Assembly: GCA_040755615.1 (NCBI GenBank)
Contig: JBFMAL010000021.1
Location: 1 to 49,254 of the forward strand
Source: DYEP01 sp040755615
GTDB taxonomy: Bacteria; Bacillota; Sulfobacillia; DUSP01; DYEP01
DNA length: 49,254 nt
Direction: 5' to 3'
Shown here: positions 41,482 to 49,254 of the stretch, piece by piece
Layout: each line of letters begins with the position of its first letter
How positions within the stretch are numbered: the first letter of the stretch is position 1
The notes under the pieces: model-generated
What the model was told of the DNA's origin: nothing
The model's input: the letters and a program-made list of their open reading frames with translations, nothing else
Databases searched by the model: none
Translations under genes and position numbers: made by a program

Positions 41482-42611
41482 GCGGCGAAGTAAGGTTTAT
41501 GCAGGGGAACGAGGCCTGTGCAGAAGCAGCGATAAGGGCCGGACTCTCCTTTTTTGCAGGCTACCCCATCACTCCGTCTACCGAGATCGCGGAAAGCCTT
41601 GCCGACCGGCTGCCCCGCGTGGGAGGGACGTTCATCCAGATGGAGGACGAGATCGCGTCCATGGCAGCAGTAATCGGGGCCTCGCTGACAGGGGCAAAGG
41701 CCATGACGGCGACGAGCGGTCCTGGTTTCTCCTTAAAGCAGGAGAACATCGGGTACGCCGCACTGGCGGAGGTGCCGTGCGTAGTGGTGAACGTCCAGAG
41801 GATGGGACCTTCCACAGGCCTTCCCACGTCTCCCGCGCAGGGAGATGTGATGCAGGCAAGATGGGGAACGCACGGCGATCACCCTATTGTTGTACTCTCT
41901 CCTTTTTCTGTGCGAGAGACATATGACCTGACCATCTGGGCCTTTAACATCTCAGAACGGCTCAGGGTGCCTGTGATCCTGCTTCTTGACGAGATCGTTG
42001 CCCACATGAGAGAGAAGATCATCATCCCCGAAGAGGTCAGCATCGAGGATCGACCTTCTCCCACGACCCCTCCGGGCGAGTACCTCCCGTACGCCCCGTT
42101 GCCTGGCAGCGACATTCCGCCAATGGCCGCGTTCGGAGACGGCTACCGTTATCACGTGACAGGACTCTTCCACAGCGAGTCTGGTGCTCCCATTGGAAAA
42201 GGGGAAAAAGCTGAGCAGCTCCTCCGCAGGATCTGCCAGAAAGTGGAGAGACGGAGGGCTGAGCTGGTGAGGACCCAGGTGGAGAACTGCGAAGACGCAG
42301 AACTGATCGTCTTTTCCTACGGCGCCACGGCACGCTCGGCGCTCCGGGCATCTAGAAACCTGAGGGAGCGTGGATACCGTGTGGGATTTGCCAAGACGTC
42401 TGTGATCTGGCCTTTCCCTGCTGAGGCGCTCCGGGAGATCGCTGCCGGCGCGCACACGGTGCTGGTCCCCGAGATGAATCTCGGACAGCTCGTCCTTGAA
42501 GTCGAAAGAGCGCTGCTCCGCCAGTGCCAGGTGTTATCCTACTCCCGTGTGGATGGGGAGATGATAACCCCGGGCGAGATCGAGCGAAGGGTCCTGGAGG
42601 TGCTATCATGA
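41478..42611 (+). CDS. korA: 2-oxoacid:ferredoxin oxidoreductase alpha subunit
   Basis: The pyrimidine-binding half of the thiamine-diphosphate enzyme that converts a 2-oxoacid, CoA and ferredoxin into acyl-CoA, CO2 and reduced ferredoxin. The 377 residues show GNEACAEAAIRAGLSFFAGYPITPSTEIAE, EDEIASMAAVIGASLTGAKAMTATSGPGFSLKQENIG and the domain II and III segments. The YPITPSTE motif and length match the Kor/Vor group. Substrate choice between 2-oxoglutarate and branched-chain 2-oxoacids is not fixed by sequence. GTG start overlapping the delta subunit. Confidence 0.93.
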   Translation: MSGEVRFMQGNEACAEAAIRAGLSFFAGYPITPSTEIAESLADRLPRVGGTFIQMEDEIASMAAVIGASLTGAKAMTATSGPGFSLKQENIGYAALAEVPCVVVNVQRMGPSTGLPTSPAQGDVMQARWGTHGDHPIVVLSPFSVRETYDLTIWAFNISERLRVPVILLLDEIVAHMREKIIIPEEVSIEDRPSPTTPPGEYLPYAPLPGSDIPPMAAFGDGYRYHVTGLFHSESGAPIGKGEKAEQLLRRICQKVERRRAELVRTQVENCEDAELIVFSYGATARSALRASRNLRERGYRVGFAKTSVIWPFPAEALREIAAGAHTVLVPEMNLGQLVLEVERALLRQCQVLSYSRVDGEMITPGEIERRVLEVLS

Positions 42612-43432
42612 GCGAGCACATTCGAGGTTATCTGAGAGACCAAGCGCTCCCGCACATCTGGTGCGCGGGATGCGGGCACGGCACGGTGCTGGGCTGTCTC
42701 TTGAGAGCGATTCAAAAAGCCGGCCTGGATCAGGACAAGACGGTCATCGTGTCGGGTATAGGCTGTTCTTCGCGGGCTACCGGCTACATGAATTTTGATA
42801 CACTGCACACTACACACGGCAGAGCGCTGGCGTTCGCTACCGGGATCAAGCTGGCAAGACCCGAGCTTAAGGTCATTGTCATAACTGGCGATGGCGACGC
42901 TGCGGCCATCGGAGGCAACCACCTGATACACGCCGCCAGACGAAACGTCGGGATCACCACGGTCTGCTTCAACAACTATATTTACGGCATGACGAGCGGG
43001 CAGTATTCCCCTTCCACGCCCACGGGTTCGCTAGCGACCACGTCTCCTTACGGTAGCATCGATATACCTTTTGATCTGTCCAGGCTGGTGCAGGCTGCGG
43101 GGGGAGCCTATGTTGCCCGGGCGACCACCTACCATGTGAACCTGCTCATCAACTTGATCGCCGAGGCCCTCCGCGTGGACGGCTTCTCTTTCGTGGAAGC
43201 CCTGTCCCAGTGCCCTACGTACTTCGGACGGAGGAACAGGCGTGGTACAGCAGTGGACATGCTGACCTGGTTCCGGGACAATTCCGTAAACGTAAAGGCC
43301 GTGTCAAAACTCCCTCCGGAACAACTTGAGGGCAAGATCATTGTCGGTGAACTTTACAGGGCCAACCTCAAGGAGTATACACAGGCCTACAGGGAACTGG
43401 TGGAGCGCGCAAAAGGAGGCGTGAAACGATGA
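42608..43432 (+). CDS. korB: 2-oxoacid:ferredoxin oxidoreductase beta subunit
   Basis: The thiamine-diphosphate-binding subunit of 274 residues. It carries LPHIWCAGCGHGTVLGCLLRAI, GIGCSSRATGYMNFDTLHTTHGRALAFATGIKLA and the ThDP motif GDGDAAAIGGNHLIHAARRN, then NNYIYGMTSGQYSPSTP. The ATG overlaps the alpha stop (ATGA); a longer frame from 42524 lies inside korA and is not used. Together with korA and korC it forms the catalytic core. Confidence 0.95.
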   Translation: MSEHIRGYLRDQALPHIWCAGCGHGTVLGCLLRAIQKAGLDQDKTVIVSGIGCSSRATGYMNFDTLHTTHGRALAFATGIKLARPELKVIVITGDGDAAAIGGNHLIHAARRNVGITTVCFNNYIYGMTSGQYSPSTPTGSLATTSPYGSIDIPFDLSRLVQAAGGAYVARATTYHVNLLINLIAEALRVDGFSFVEALSQCPTYFGRRNRRGTAVDMLTWFRDNSVNVKAVSKLPPEQLEGKIIVGELYRANLKEYTQAYRELVERAKGGVKR

Positions 43433-43995
43433 GCTACTGGCAGATCAGGCTGGCGGGCGAGGGCGGCCAGGGCTTGATATTGGCAGGGATAATACTGGCG
43501 GAAGCGGCTGCAATACATGAAGGCAAGAACGCCGTGCAGACCCAGTCATACGGCCCTGAGTCAAGAGGGGGCGCGAGCAAATCGGAGGTGATCATTTCCG
43601 ACGACGAGATCGATTACCCCAAGGTTACCGTGCCTGACGTGCTTCTGGTGATGACTCAGGTAGCTTGTGATAAATATGCGAAAGATATAGCTCAGGGCGG
43701 AGTGCTGATCGTCGATGCTGGACTTGTTAAGCGGTTGCCTGATATCGACGCGAAGGTGGTATCTTCACCCATCACCGAAACCGCCATTGCTTGTTCGGGA
43801 AAGGCGATCGTGGCCAATATCGTGGCACTTGGCCTTTTAGTCGAACTGACGGGTATCGTATCGCCAGGCGCCTGCGAGAAGGCCGTGCTTGCCAGGGTGC
43901 CGGCTGGCACAGAGCAGCTCAACAAGAAGGCGCTGGAAGCGGGTTATGCCCTGGCAAGATATGCTGTGCCCGACCACAGAGAAGGAGGTAGGTAA
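43429..43995 (+). CDS. korC: 2-oxoacid:ferredoxin oxidoreductase gamma subunit
   Basis: The 188-residue gamma subunit needed for CoA handling. It shows RLAGEGGQGLILAGIILAEAA at the N-terminus and QTQSYGPESRGGASKSEVIISDDEIDYPKV, the family hallmarks. The start overlaps the beta stop. It is the last of the four subunit genes; glutamate dehydrogenase follows 80 bases later. Confidence 0.94.
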   Translation: MSYWQIRLAGEGGQGLILAGIILAEAAAIHEGKNAVQTQSYGPESRGGASKSEVIISDDEIDYPKVTVPDVLLVMTQVACDKYAKDIAQGGVLIVDAGLVKRLPDIDAKVVSSPITETAIACSGKAIVANIVALGLLVELTGIVSPGACEKAVLARVPAGTEQLNKKALEAGYALARYAVPDHREGGR

Positions 43996-44075
43996 TCCAC
44001 AACAGGACCCACCACAGTTCGCTACCCGCTACGCTGCAAAACAGATATTCAATTAAAAGGGGGAGAAACCCAAGA

Positions 44076-45329
44076 ATGTCTACCGAACAGATGAATCCAT
44101 TCAAGATTGTACAGGGTCAGATTAAACGGGCCGTTGACATGCTAGAGCTTGAGCCTGCGGTATACGAAGTATTGAAGGAGCCTATGAGATTCCTTGAGGT
44201 CACGTTCCCGGTGCGCATGGATGACGGGTCGGTGCGCGTGTTCAAGGGTTTCCGCTCCCAGCACAATGATGCGGTAGGCCCCACAAAAGGCGGCATCAGG
44301 TTCCACCCGGACGTTCACGCGGACGAAGTCAGGGCACTTTCCATGTGGATGACGTTCAAGTGCGCCGTGCTCGGCCTTCCTTACGGCGGAGGCAAAGGCG
44401 GTGTGGTTTGCAACCCGAAGGAGCTCTCAAAAGGCGAGCTCGAGAGGGTGAGCCGCGGATTCTTCCAAGCTATTTCCCAGATCGTAGGACCCGAGAAGGA
44501 CATCCCGGCGCCCGATGTATACACGAACCCGCAGATCATGGCATGGATGGTGGATGAATTCTCCAAGATCAAGGAGAGTTTCCAGCCCGGGGTCATTACA
44601 GGTAAGCCCATCATCATCGGCGGCTCACTCGGGCGTAACGAGGCCACTGCGCGTGGCTGCGTGATCACGATTAGGGAAGCCGCAAAGAAGCTGGGTATCG
44701 AGATAAAGGGCGCGAGAGTCGCCGTACAAGGATACGGCAATGCAGGCAGCATTGCTGCAAGGCTCATGCATGAGATGGGCGCCATCGTAATCGCAGTCAG
44801 CGACTCAAAGGGCGGGATCATGAACCCGGCGGGGCTTGATCCTCTGAAGGTACTGGCCTTCAAAGACGAGACGGGCAGCGTTGTCGGCTATCCGGGAGCA
44901 GAGCCTGTTACCAATGAGGAACTGCTCGAACTTGAGTGCGAGGTGCTGATCCCCGCTGCGCTGGAGAACCAGCTCACAGCAGCCAACGCAGGCAGAGTCA
45001 GGGCACGGATCGTGGGAGAGGCGGCCAACGGTCCTACCACCCCTGAAGCCGATGAAGTACTGGCGAAAAATGGAGTATTTGTCATCCCGGATATTTTGGC
45101 CAACGCGGGCGGCGTAACCGTATCCTATTTCGAATGGTGCCAGAACCTATACGGGTTCTACTGGTCAGAAGAGGAAGTAAACTCAAGGCTTGAGTTCATG
45201 ATGGTAAAAGCCTTTGAGAACGTATACAAAATGCACACCAGCAAGCGAGTGAAACCAAGAGACGCGGCATACCTTGTTGCAGTTGACAGGGTTGCGCAGG
45301 CGATGCGGGTCAGGGGCTGGCTCGGCTAG
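44076..45329 (+). CDS. gdhA: Glutamate dehydrogenase (Glu/Leu/Phe/Val dehydrogenase family)
   Basis: Catalyses reversible deamination of an amino acid, most likely glutamate to 2-oxoglutarate, with NAD(P). The 417 residues contain GPTKGGIRFHPDV and the catalytic-lysine region FKCAVLGLPYGGGKGGV, the PAPDVYTNPQIMAWMVDEF segment and the Rossmann domain GYGNAGSIAARLM. Length and the KGGIRFHP wording fit the hexameric NAD-dependent group. AAAGGGGGAG precedes ATG 44076. Its position after the kor genes suggests 2-oxoglutarate as the linked intermediate. A GC-rich hairpin follows. Confidence 0.94.
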   Translation: MSTEQMNPFKIVQGQIKRAVDMLELEPAVYEVLKEPMRFLEVTFPVRMDDGSVRVFKGFRSQHNDAVGPTKGGIRFHPDVHADEVRALSMWMTFKCAVLGLPYGGGKGGVVCNPKELSKGELERVSRGFFQAISQIVGPEKDIPAPDVYTNPQIMAWMVDEFSKIKESFQPGVITGKPIIIGGSLGRNEATARGCVITIREAAKKLGIEIKGARVAVQGYGNAGSIAARLMHEMGAIVIAVSDSKGGIMNPAGLDPLKVLAFKDETGSVVGYPGAEPVTNEELLELECEVLIPAALENQLTAANAGRVRARIVGEAANGPTTPEADEVLAKNGVFVIPDILANAGGVTVSYFEWCQNLYGFYWSEEEVNSRLEFMMVKAFENVYKMHTSKRVKPRDAAYLVAVDRVAQAMRVRGWLG

Positions 45330-45354
45330 TATACGATCCCGAAAACCTCTTTCA

Positions 45355-45375
45355 GGGGGCCCGTTTCGGGCCCCC
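45355..45375 (+). terminator. Hairpin after glutamate dehydrogenase
   Basis: GGGGGCCCG (45355-45363) pairs perfectly with CGGGCCCCC (45367-45375) around TTT. Only a short T-run (ACTTT) follows some bases later, so termination may be incomplete and read into the mutase gene. Confidence 0.6.
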
Positions 45376-45494
45376 GTCCCACTTTCAGAAGATACCGTCT
45401 AATAACTCCGAAGGGAAAGCGTGTGCCAAGAAGGAAATGTATATGCTATGCGAACAATATTCGAAGTACGAACGTGCAACACGGGGGGGATACC

Positions 45495-47147
45495 ATGCAA
45501 GATGTGAAAGAAGCGCAAAGGAAGTGGGAAGCAGGCACACTGGAAACGCTCAGGAGCCGTTTCCCTGAGAGGAAACACGAGTTTTACACGCCATCGGGCT
45601 TGCAGGTGAGGACGCTTTATACACCACTTGACCTCGAGGATTCTGATTATGTGACGAACCTGGGGTTTCCGGGCGAGTACCCGTTCACTCGGGGAGTCCA
45701 GCCAAACATGTACCGGGGTAGGCTTTGGACCATGCGGCAATATGCAGGGTTTGGCACCGCGGAAGAGACGAACGCGCGGTTTCGGTACCTGCTTTCACAG
45801 GGACAGACCGGTCTATCTGTGGCGTTCGACCTCCCCACCCAGATTGGATACGACTCGGACCACCCTCTGGCGGAGGGCGAGGTAGGAAAGGTCGGCGTGG
45901 CGGTGGATTCGCTTGCGGACATGGAGGTACTGTTTGATCAGATTCCTCTTGACCGTGTATCGACGTCAATGACCATTAACGCACCTGCAGCGGTTCTCCT
46001 GGCAATGTACATTGTGGTTGCGGAAAAACAGGGGATTGAGCCCTCCCGATTGTCCGGGACGATCCAGAATGATATTTTGAAGGAGTATGTGGCGAGAGGC
46101 ACATACATATTTCCCCCGAAACCATCGATGAGACTTATCACCGACGTTTTCGAGTATTGTTCCGAATACATGCCGGAGTGGAACACCATCTCGATCAGCG
46201 GTTACCACATAAGGGAAGCCGGCGCTACCGCGGTTCAGGAGATCGCGTTCACCTTCGCCAACGGCATTGAGTATGTGAAGGCGGCGGTGGAAAAAGGGCT
46301 CGATGTAGACGTGTTTGCACCGAGGCTGTCATTCTTTTTCAACGCCCATATCGACTTTTTTGAGGAAATCGCGAAATTCCGGGCCGCGCGCAGGTTGTGG
46401 GCGCGGATTATGAAAGAAAGATTCGGTGCGAAGAACCCGAGATCGCAGATGCTCAGATTCCACACGCAGACAGCGGGATGCACCCTTACCGCGCAGCAGC
46501 CCGACAACAACGTGGTAAGGGTTACACTGCAGGCGCTCTCTGCAGTACTCGGTGGCACCCAGTCCCTTCATACCAACTCGAGAGACGAGGCGTTATCATT
46601 GCCCACGGAAGACTCAGTGAGGATCGCACTGCGGACCCAGCAGATCATTGGTTTTGAAAGCGGAGTGACCGACACAGTGGACCCGCTTGGAGGCAGCTAC
46701 TATATTGAATCGCTGACTGACAGGATCCAGGCGGCAGCGCAGGAGTATATTGACAAGATCGATGCCATGGGAGGGGCGGCTGCCGCAATTGAGAAAGGAT
46801 ACATGCAAAAAGAGATCCAGGACTCCGCGTACCATTACCAGAAGCAGATCGAGTCGGGAGAGCGCGTCGTTGTGGGCGTGAACAGGTTTCAGGTCGAGGA
46901 GAGCCGCACAGAGAAGCTGCTGCGTGTTGATCCTGCTGTGGGGCATGCGCAGAAAGAAAAACTGGAGCGGTTGAGATCTAGCCGGGATCAGGCCGCAGTC
47001 GACAAGGCGCTTACGGAACTTGAGAACGCGGCGCTGGGACAGGAAAACCTCATGCCTTTCATCCTCGAAGCGGTGAGGCATTATGCGACGCTCGGAGAGA
47101 TTTGCGGACGTTTACGCAGTGTGTTCGGTGAGTACAGGGCCGAGTAA
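45495..47147 (+). CDS. mcmA1: Methylmalonyl-CoA mutase large (catalytic) subunit
   Basis: Rearranges succinyl-CoA and (R)-methylmalonyl-CoA using adenosylcobalamin. About 550 residues, the length of the catalytic TIM-barrel subunit without the cobalamin-binding domain, which is usually a separate small protein in this group. Diagnostic features are GRLWTMRQYAGFGTAEETN (Y83, matching the tyrosine of methylmalonyl-CoA mutase where isobutyryl-CoA mutase has Phe), GQTGLSVAFDLPTQIGYDSDHP, SMTINAPAAVLLAMY and TDTVDPLGGSYYIE. ATG 45495 follows GGGGGGGA; an earlier frame from 45423 is unsupported. No cobalamin-binding subunit or MeaB chaperone gene is adjacent. Confidence 0.94.
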   Translation: MQDVKEAQRKWEAGTLETLRSRFPERKHEFYTPSGLQVRTLYTPLDLEDSDYVTNLGFPGEYPFTRGVQPNMYRGRLWTMRQYAGFGTAEETNARFRYLLSQGQTGLSVAFDLPTQIGYDSDHPLAEGEVGKVGVAVDSLADMEVLFDQIPLDRVSTSMTINAPAAVLLAMYIVVAEKQGIEPSRLSGTIQNDILKEYVARGTYIFPPKPSMRLITDVFEYCSEYMPEWNTISISGYHIREAGATAVQEIAFTFANGIEYVKAAVEKGLDVDVFAPRLSFFFNAHIDFFEEIAKFRAARRLWARIMKERFGAKNPRSQMLRFHTQTAGCTLTAQQPDNNVVRVTLQALSAVLGGTQSLHTNSRDEALSLPTEDSVRIALRTQQIIGFESGVTDTVDPLGGSYYIESLTDRIQAAAQEYIDKIDAMGGAAAAIEKGYMQKEIQDSAYHYQKQIESGERVVVGVNRFQVEESRTEKLLRVDPAVGHAQKEKLERLRSSRDQAAVDKALTELENAALGQENLMPFILEAVRHYATLGEICGRLRSVFGEYRAE

Positions 47148-47169
47148 AAAACGATGAGGTGAGCAGACG

Positions 47170-47574
47170 ATGCAACTTGATCACATCGGAATAGCGGTGA
47201 CCAGCATAAAGGAATCTAGTCGCGTCTGGACGGATGCGCTCGGACTCGTTTTGGAAGGCACAGAAGTGGTGGAGAGCCAGAAGGTCAGGGTGGCGTTCTT
47301 GCCACTTGGCAGCACGCGCATAGAGTTACTCGAACCAACCGCCGACGACAGTCCCATCGCCCGTTTTATCGAAACCCGACGCCCAGGGATACACCATATC
47401 GCCGTGGAGGTCGAAGATATTGACGCCGCAGTGGACAGAGCGAAAGGAGCGGGACTCCGGCTGCTGTCTGACGCGCCGGTAGAGGGCGCACACGACACAA
47501 GGGTGATCTTCATACATCCTAGCAGCACGGGCGGGGTGCTGCTGGAGCTGGTGCAGAGGCCTAAGGAGGGATAG
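47170..47574 (+). CDS. mce: Methylmalonyl-CoA epimerase
   Basis: A vicinal-oxygen-chelate fold enzyme of 134 residues that interconverts (R)- and (S)-methylmalonyl-CoA. The N-terminal LDHIGIAVTSIKES carries the first metal-binding His, GIHHIAVEVEDIDAAV the second, and the last acidic ligand is in GGVLLELVQ. Length and wording match the family. It lies 22 bases after the mutase gene and two bases before the carboxyltransferase gene, which supports the assignment. Confidence 0.94.
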   Translation: MQLDHIGIAVTSIKESSRVWTDALGLVLEGTEVVESQKVRVAFLPLGSTRIELLEPTADDSPIARFIETRRPGIHHIAVEVEDIDAAVDRAKGAGLRLLSDAPVEGAHDTRVIFIHPSSTGGVLLELVQRPKEG

Positions 47575-47576
47575 AC

Positions 47577-49130
47577 TTGCCAGACATTACCGAACTCATC
47601 GAACAACTGTATGCTGCCCGCGAACGAGTACGTGCGGGTGGCGGCGAAAAGCGGGTGGCCAAACAGCATGAGGCAGGTAAACTCACCGCGCGAGAGAGAT
47701 TGAACCTGCTGTTTGACGAAGGAAGCTTCGTAGAGCTGGATATGTTTGTAAAGCACAGGTGCACAGCTTTTGGCATGGAAGACGTGGAGGCGCCAGGCGA
47801 AGGCGTGGTAACCGGGTACGGCTCGATAGACGGCAGGCTGGTCTACGCATTCGCCCAGGATTTTACCGTTATAGGGGGCAGCCTCGGCGAGATGCACGCC
47901 GGCAAGATCTGCAAGGTCATGGATCTAGCGATGAAAGCGGGCGCTCCGCTGGTCGGGCTGAATGACTCAGGCGGAGCCCGGATTCAAGAGGGCGTGGACG
48001 CGTTGAACGGCTACGGCAACATTTTCTTCAGGAACACCATGGCCTCGGGGGTCATCCCTCAGATTTCTGTGATTATGGGCCCCTCGGCCGGAGGAGCGGT
48101 CTACTCGCCCGCGCTGACGGACTTCGTGTTCATGGTAGAGGGCACAAGCCAGATGTTCATCACTGGACCGCAGGTGATCAAGGCCGTCACGGGCGAGGAG
48201 GTCTCGCCGGAGCAGCTCGGTGGCGCGTGCACGCACGCTACAAAGAGCGGGGTCGCCCACTTCCGAGCTGAAAATGAGGCGGAGTGCCTGGCGACCGTAC
48301 GAAGGCTTCTATCATTCCTCCCGTCAAATAACATGGAGGACCCGCCGAGAGTCAAGTGCGAGGACCCTATAGACAGGATCGAGGAGCGCCTCCGGGATAT
48401 CGTCCCGACAGACCCGAGCAAACCCTACGACGTGAGGGACGTTATCCGGCTGGTCGTGGATGATGGTAACTTCCTTGAAGTGCACGCCGGCTGGGCGCAG
48501 AACATAGTAGTGGGCTTTGGCAGACTCTCAGGGATGCCGGTGGGAGTGGTCGCCAACCAGCCCCGGATACTTGCGGGCTGTCTCGATATCAACGCTTCTG
48601 ATAAGGCGTCAAGGTTCGTACGCTTCTGTGACGCCTTCAATATTCCCTTGCTTACGCTGGTGGATACACCGGGTTATCTGCCCGGCACGGATCAGGAATA
48701 CGGTGGGATCATAAGACACGGCGCCAAGCTGCTTTATGCGTTTTCAGAGGCCACCGTACCGAAGATCACTGTCATACTGAGGAAGGCCTACGGTGGGGCG
48801 TACCTGGCGATGTGCTCAAGGTCTTTAGGTGCTGACCAGGTGCTTGCGTGGCCGCAGGCGGAAGTGGCCGTCATGGGACCAGAGGGCGCTGCGAACATTA
48901 TCTTCAGGGACGAGATCGCTCGCGCGGACGACCCAGCGGCGGTGAGAAGGGAGAAGATTGCCGCGTACCGTGACCAGTTCGCCAATCCGTACGTAGCTGC
49001 CAGCAGAGGGTACGTGGACCTTATTGTGGATCCGGCAGAGACGAGGCCGCAGCTCGTGGCTGCATTTTTCGCCATGTCTTCCAAGCGGGAGGCACGGGCG
49101 GCGCGAAAGCACGGAAACCTGCCTGTGTAG
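47577..49130 (+). CDS. mmdA: Methylmalonyl-CoA decarboxylase/propionyl-CoA carboxylase carboxyltransferase subunit
   Basis: A carboxyltransferase of 517 residues that moves carboxyl groups between CoA esters and biotin. The two crotonase-like halves are visible: GKLTARERLNLLFDEGSFVELD, then DFTVIGGSLGEMHAGKICK, GLNDSGGARIQEGVDALNGYG and MGPSAGGAVYSPALTDF; in the C-terminal half LVDTPGYLPGTDQEYGGIIRHGAKLLYA and VILRKAYGGAYLAMCS. The start is TTG 47577 after AAGGAGGGA. Whether it decarboxylates methylmalonyl-CoA with a sodium pump, or carboxylates propionyl-CoA, depends on partner subunits that are not in the window. Confidence 0.93.
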   Translation: MPDITELIEQLYAARERVRAGGGEKRVAKQHEAGKLTARERLNLLFDEGSFVELDMFVKHRCTAFGMEDVEAPGEGVVTGYGSIDGRLVYAFAQDFTVIGGSLGEMHAGKICKVMDLAMKAGAPLVGLNDSGGARIQEGVDALNGYGNIFFRNTMASGVIPQISVIMGPSAGGAVYSPALTDFVFMVEGTSQMFITGPQVIKAVTGEEVSPEQLGGACTHATKSGVAHFRAENEAECLATVRRLLSFLPSNNMEDPPRVKCEDPIDRIEERLRDIVPTDPSKPYDVRDVIRLVVDDGNFLEVHAGWAQNIVVGFGRLSGMPVGVVANQPRILAGCLDINASDKASRFVRFCDAFNIPLLTLVDTPGYLPGTDQEYGGIIRHGAKLLYAFSEATVPKITVILRKAYGGAYLAMCSRSLGADQVLAWPQAEVAVMGPEGAANIIFRDEIARADDPAAVRREKIAAYRDQFANPYVAASRGYVDLIVDPAETRPQLVAAFFAMSSKREARAARKHGNLPV

Positions 49131-49254
49131 ACTCACGGTGTAATGTCAAGAGGAAATTAATGGCATTTAATTAGGGTTAAGGTCAAAAAGGCAACACAAA
49201 TCCCTCCAACTACAGGTTAATTAGGTAGCTGGTAATAGATCCCAGTATAGAGGA
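49131..49254. other. AT-rich right edge without a gene
   Basis: About 120 bases with two copies of TTAATTAG (near 49167 and 49217) and a lower GC content than the genes before it. It could be an intergenic regulatory stretch or the margin of a different element. Nothing more can be said from this fragment. Confidence 0.35.

Noticed and set aside
44024..44060. Similarity of the stretch before glutamate dehydrogenase to bases 5-40 (CTACCCG, GCAAAACA, ATTCAATT)
   Set aside because: The matches are short and differently spaced, so chance or common AT-rich words explain them.

Overview
The window reads as chromosomal DNA of a GC-rich, spore-forming Bacillota (Clostridia-like) bacterium. The support is the infC-rpmI-rplT order with an L20-type attenuator and an AUU-started infC, a phenylalanine T-box before pheST, the sporulation-linked proteins YunB and BofC-like, a SigI/RsgI pair, KtrAB-type potassium transport, MutS2 and a YqzL-family micro-protein. 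Species cannot be set from the sequence alone.

Layout. 1-1.45 kb: initiation factor IF3 and ribosomal proteins L35/L20 behind a strong sigma-A promoter and attenuator; the extreme left edge carries short repeats that may be a transposon end. 1.5-4.3 kb: KtrB/KtrA potassium uptake and a SpoU/TrmH rRNA methylase. 4.26-13.2 kb: promoter, a 30-residue YqzL-like ORF, T-box(Phe), pheS-pheT-polX, a metalloenzyme-superfamily protein and mutS2. 13.2-17 kb: a class A penicillin-binding protein (minus strand), diverging from tyrS. 17-23.1 kb: accessory genes with gaps: ADP-ribosylglycohydrolase family, M23 peptidase, a class III aminotransferase missing its N-terminus, nitroreductase, a membrane hydrolase and a DppA-like aminopeptidase. 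23.1-29.6 kb: yunB; a tightly coupled run of RseC-like protein, ABC-class ATPase, ThiF/MoeB-type E1, TusA, JAMM peptidase and nadE; then yebC and a BofC-like gene. 29.6-30.6 kb: a 1-kb non-coding stretch with a terminator and the remains of a nucleotidyltransferase (MNT), perhaps with a HEPN partner. 30.6-40 kb: ruvCAB-queH, an inserted Dam methylase segment flanked by two copies of the queH 3' end, DUF2905, sigI-rsgI, queA-tgt-yajC and a cell-wall amidase. 40.2-49.1 kb: a GntR regulator, four-subunit 2-oxoacid:ferredoxin oxidoreductase (korDABC), glutamate dehydrogenase, methylmalonyl-CoA mutase large subunit, methylmalonyl-CoA epimerase and the carboxyltransferase subunit of methylmalonyl-CoA decarboxylase/propionyl-CoA carboxylase.

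The last block chains together: glutamate to 2-oxoglutarate, to succinyl-CoA, to (R)- then (S)-methylmalonyl-CoA, to propionyl-CoA. That suggests a glutamate-to-propionate (or reverse) route, although the cobalamin-binding mutase subunit and the biotin carrier are not in view.

Points most worth a second look: the E1-TusA-JAMM-NadE operon with no visible ubiquitin-like sulfur carrier; the queH 3'-end duplication around an orphan Dam methylase; a SigI-type promoter upstream of sigI; the decayed HEPN/MNT-like locus; and the inferred glutamate-propionate module.
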